The notes below the pieces were generated by a model, which searched no databases, had not been told where the DNA came from, and saw only the letters and a list, made by a program, of their open reading frames with translations. From NCBI GenBank assembly GCA_050633585.1, contig JBOEGT010000002.1, positions 71,756 to 135,755 of the forward strand: a DNA stretch of 64,000 nt, written 5' to 3'. Positions within the stretch are counted from its first letter, which is position 1. Each line of letters starts with the position of its first letter. Positions 62,327 to 64,000 of this stretch are shown piece after piece. Made by a program: the position numbers and the translations under genes. Source of the stretch: CALKZN01 sp050633585. GTDB taxonomy: Bacteria; Pseudomonadota; Gammaproteobacteria; Arenicellales; Arenicellaceae.

Positions 62327-62611
62327 ATGAATCTTCATAGATTTAATCACTCTTATCAAAGAGTAGTCCATGCGTTTTTAATATACATTGCTGCATTGTT
62401 TGGTCCAGTGTTGGTAATTTCTGGAAATGATCTAGAATATAAAAAAAATTTGATTGTTGGTGTTTTGTTAATTGCGTATCTTTTTTACCACTTAGTGAAA
62501 TGTTATCCACATAGAAATGTAGTCGTAAAGTCGGAAAAAATTGCATATATAGTAGTTCCTATTTGCATTCTCCCAGTTGGGTTACTTTTCGCAATTGCTA
62601 GGCTAAGCTAA
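62327..62611 (+). CDS. Small membrane protein, cassette 9
   Basis: 94 residues with three hydrophobic segments (VVHAFLIYIAALFGPVLVI; LIVGVLLIAYLFYHLV; IAYIVVPICILPVGLLFAI). No family recognised. ATG 62327 is six bases after the right core of attC 8. Confidence 0.65.
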   Translation: MNLHRFNHSYQRVVHAFLIYIAALFGPVLVISGNDLEYKKNLIVGVLLIAYLFYHLVKCYPHRNVVVKSEKIAYIVVPICILPVGLLFAIARLS

Positions 62612-62621
62612 TGAAAAACAC

Positions 62622-62703
62622 GTATAACAAGCACATTAAAAATTGCTCCACTACATTGCGCAGGACACTCGTAAACGAAGTGCCTTTTATGTGGGCGTTA
62701 TGA
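62622..62703 (+). repeat. attC site 9
   Basis: 82 bp from GTATAAC to GTTATGA; AACAAGCACATTAAAA / TTTTATGTGGGCG arms. The right core provides the ATG of cassette 10. Confidence 0.86.
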
Positions 62704-63188
62704 GTAATATGGAATTCAAGTATTTTCGAGACCCTGAAAACTTTGCATTCAAAATGGATGAGCCGACGAAATGTTCTGTATGTAGCAATATTGGTGTTTG
62801 GCATGATGCAGGTGGCTTTTACGGTATCAACGAAATCGAATGTATTTGTGATAGCTGTTTATTGGATGGAAAGCTCAAAGAGCTTGAAATAGAAACAAAC
62901 GAAGCAATCTACGGTACCGATGAAGATAAAGCGGAAATCATATATAGAACTCCTGCATTGCCTGTTTGGCAAAGCAGGATGTGGCCAGCTGTGAATGGTA
63001 AATATTGTATTTTTGAGCGCATGGCAGCGAAAGCTGACTTTTCTAGCAAGCAGGAATTCAAGGATTCAGTAATCCCATTAGACCGTGAGGATTCAGATTT
63101 AGATTGGCTATGGGAAGCGATGCCGGAAAAAAAATCAGAAACCACCAAGAAGGTAACTTTAATATCTCGGTCTATCTTTTTACGTTAG
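62700..63188 (+). CDS. CbrC-family (UPF0167) protein, cassette 10
   Basis: 162 residues matching the CbrC family from recall: FKYFRDPENFAFKM, DEPTKCSVCSNIGVWHDAGGF and EIECICDSCLLDG, with CxxC and CxC-x2-C cysteines likely binding zinc. In E. coli cbrC is linked to colicin E2 tolerance. The C-terminal half is less typical. ATG 62700 lies within the recombination core. The stop precedes attC 10 by about 40 bp. Confidence 0.75.
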   Translation: MSNMEFKYFRDPENFAFKMDEPTKCSVCSNIGVWHDAGGFYGINEIECICDSCLLDGKLKELEIETNEAIYGTDEDKAEIIYRTPALPVWQSRMWPAVNGKYCIFERMAAKADFSSKQEFKDSVIPLDREDSDLDWLWEAMPEKKSETTKKVTLISRSIFLR

Positions 63189-63226
63189 AAGGAAAAAAAT
63201 ACACCACATGGGACGCAAGCTAAAAC

Positions 63227-63299
63227 TCATAACAAGTAAAGGCAGCATCGCCCTGCGGGCTGGACGCGCTAACGCGCGCCGCTGCTTTGGGCGTTAGGC
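63227..63299 (+). repeat. attC site 10
   Basis: 73 bp from TCATAAC to GTTAGGC; AAGTAAAGGCAGC / GCTGCTTTGGGC arms and GCCCTGCGGGC hairpin shared with attC 2, plus an additional GCGCG-rich palindrome. Confidence 0.87.
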
Positions 63300-63320
63300 G
63301 AAAAGGAGAAAGATATAGAT

Positions 63321-63786
63321 ATGGCTGAAGAAAAAAACTTGAAGGTTTAGGTGGATGGCTTGTGCTAGTAGGCCTTGGAATTGTACTCTCACCGCTAAGG
63401 ATTGTTGGCTTGGTTTTTCCAGCTTATTCCGAAATGTTTTCTAATGGCTCCTGGGAAATTCTGACTACACCGGGAGCAGAAGCTTATGATCCATTATGGG
63501 CACCGTTTCTCTACGGGGAAATGGAGCATTAGTGTTCGCATGGATATTTGTTGCATTTCTGTTCTTCTCAAAGAAAAAGGCTTTTCCAAAGTGGTACATC
63601 GGGATGTTGTTATTTACATTGGTATTTATACTTGTTGATGCAATGGCTATCAAAGCTGTGCTTCCCAACGAGCCCATATTTGATCCAGAAACAGTCAAAG
63701 AACTAGGTCGTACTCTTATCGCTTCCTTTATATGGATACCGTACATGCTTGTTTCAAAAAGAGTTAATGCAACATTTGTAAAATAA
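63321..63786 (+). pseudogene. Frameshifted DUF2569 membrane protein gene, cassette 11
   Basis: After AAGGAGA and ATG 63321 the frame stops at once, but a shift at a run of seven A's (63331-63337) restores LEGLGGWLVLVGLGIVLSPL and NGSWEILTTPGAEAYDPLWA. That frame ends near 63531, and a second one-base shift near GGGGAAA (about 63516-63522) restores NGALVFAWIFVAFLFFSKKK to TLIASFIWIPYMLVSKRV. Joined, these make a full DUF2569 protein (three to four membrane spans). Two indels at homopolymers mean either a dead cassette or sequencing error. Confidence 0.75.
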
Positions 63787-63789
63787 AAT

Positions 63790-63854
63790 GCCTAACGAAT
63801 TTAATTTAAAGAGGCAGAGCCCTTAAACTCTTTAGTTGTTACATCTTGTTATGA
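63790..63854 (+). repeat. attC site 11 (divergent)
   Basis: 65 bp from GCCTAAC to GTTATGA. Arms GAATTTAATTTAAAGAG / CTCTTTAGTTGTTACATC pair imperfectly; the left box is CGAA where others have CAAG, and the right box lacks GGGC. A nearer GTTACAT at 63838 is the alternative right core. Confidence 0.6.
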
Positions 63855-64000
63855 AAATACACAGTATTACTATCATCATATATTTTGTATTAGTGTCAGG
63901 TTGCGTTACTTACTCAATCACTAAGTATGACAACTACAACATTGCGGAATGCTACATTCCTAATCGCACAGAGCTTGCGGGAAACTATGTGGCAAATTTA
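63851..64000 (+). CDS. Lipoprotein, cassette 12 (cut by window edge)
   Basis: 50 visible codons from ATG 63851: a hydrophobic signal (ITIIIYFVLVSG) with lipobox LVSGC (Cys18), then a polar mature part with a further Cys. No family recognised. The start codon lies inside the attC 11 right core, supporting that choice of core. The frame runs off the right edge, so the array continues. Confidence 0.6.
   Translation, partial: MKIHSITIIIYFVLVSGCVTYSITKYDNYNIAECYIPNRTELAGNYVANL

Larger units (their letters stand above)
58393..64000 (+). mobile_element. Integron-type gene-cassette array (CALIN-like), continues beyond window
   Basis: Eleven attC-like sites alternate with twelve short genes, all in one orientation. 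Every site begins with a core ending in TAAC and ends with GTTA; the cores face each other as inverted repeats, with imperfectly paired inner boxes and variable centres. In an integron the integrase and attI lie 5' of the first cassette, here between purL and 58408, where no integrase gene exists. Hence this is a cluster of attC sites lacking an integrase, or an array whose integrase is elsewhere. Cassette genes are visibly more AT-rich than the backbone. Confidence 0.88.

Noticed and set aside
63227..63299. Repeats in the array as a CRISPR
   Set aside because: Repeats are inverted-arm attC structures of variable length with protein-coding spacers of hundreds of bases, not short identical direct repeats.
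63832..63844. GTTACAT at 63838 as the right core of attC 11
   Set aside because: GTTATGA at 63848 gives better arm pairing and the same ATG-in-core layout as sites 2 and 9, though the alternative is not excluded.

Overview
The window is chromosomal DNA of a fairly AT-rich, probably marine, gammaproteobacterium. The evidence is the housekeeping synteny (infC-rpmI-rplT-pheS-pheT-ihfA-MerR-tRNA-Pro; surE-pcm-yqaA-nlpD; dapA-bamC-like-purC-purL), a lipid A gene (lpxH) and a class III polyhydroxyalkanoate (PHA) synthase. I cannot name the genus from sequence alone.

Layout. (1) 1-7.9 kb: the 3' end of an acetolactate-synthase-like ThDP enzyme, an iron-dependent alcohol dehydrogenase, phaE-phaC, a CoA-transferase, an alpha/beta hydrolase, a phasin and the convergent PHA regulator phaR. 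The phasin promoter carries three copies of a TGC-type palindrome, a plausible PhaR operator. (2) 8.0-24.3 kb: a divergent nhaD antiporter, then a sigma54-type regulon. A sensor kinase, an NtrC-class regulator and a periplasmic binding protein form one operon; a secreted cyclase-family hydrolase and a binding protein-livHMGF-alcohol dehydrogenase-aldehyde dehydrogenase cluster follow. Three -24/-12 promoters share a GAKCG-N5-CGMTC upstream dyad, so regulator and targets look like one self-contained circuit for taking up and oxidising an unknown small organic substrate. (3) 24.6-43.6 kb: tRNA-Asn, an orphan minor pilin, uvrB, tRNA-Val, the infC cluster (infC appears to start with AUA), tRNA-Pro, surE to nlpD (no rpoS follows), hom-thrC, cytochrome c5, a HerA-like ATPase, dodecin and folE. 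(4) 43.7-48.4 kb: a compact signalling cluster with an OmpR-type regulator, a coiled-coil protein, a membrane protein of the 'OmpA-family' N-terminal type without its OmpA domain, a Rab/Ras-like small GTPase, a hybrid histidine kinase and an Hpt protein. (5) 48.5-58.0 kb: zinc peptidase, lpxH, psd-pssA, dapA, a 59-residue BamC-like lipoprotein, purC and purL.

(6) 58.4-64.0 kb: directly after the purL terminator comes an array of gene cassettes separated by at least eleven attC-like recombination sites, all in one orientation and continuing off the right edge. Each site has a left core ending in TAAC(A/G)A and a right core GTTA preceded mostly by GGCG/GGGC. The cassettes encode small, AT-rich, mostly membrane, lipoprotein or unknown proteins, plus a [3Fe-4S] ferredoxin, a HEPN-like protein, a CbrC-family protein and a frameshifted DUF2569 gene. 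No integrase gene lies in the window on the side where it should be. This looks like a sedentary chromosomal cassette array detached from its integrase (a CALIN), and it is the most striking feature here; the GTPase-phosphorelay cluster and the sigma54 regulon come next.
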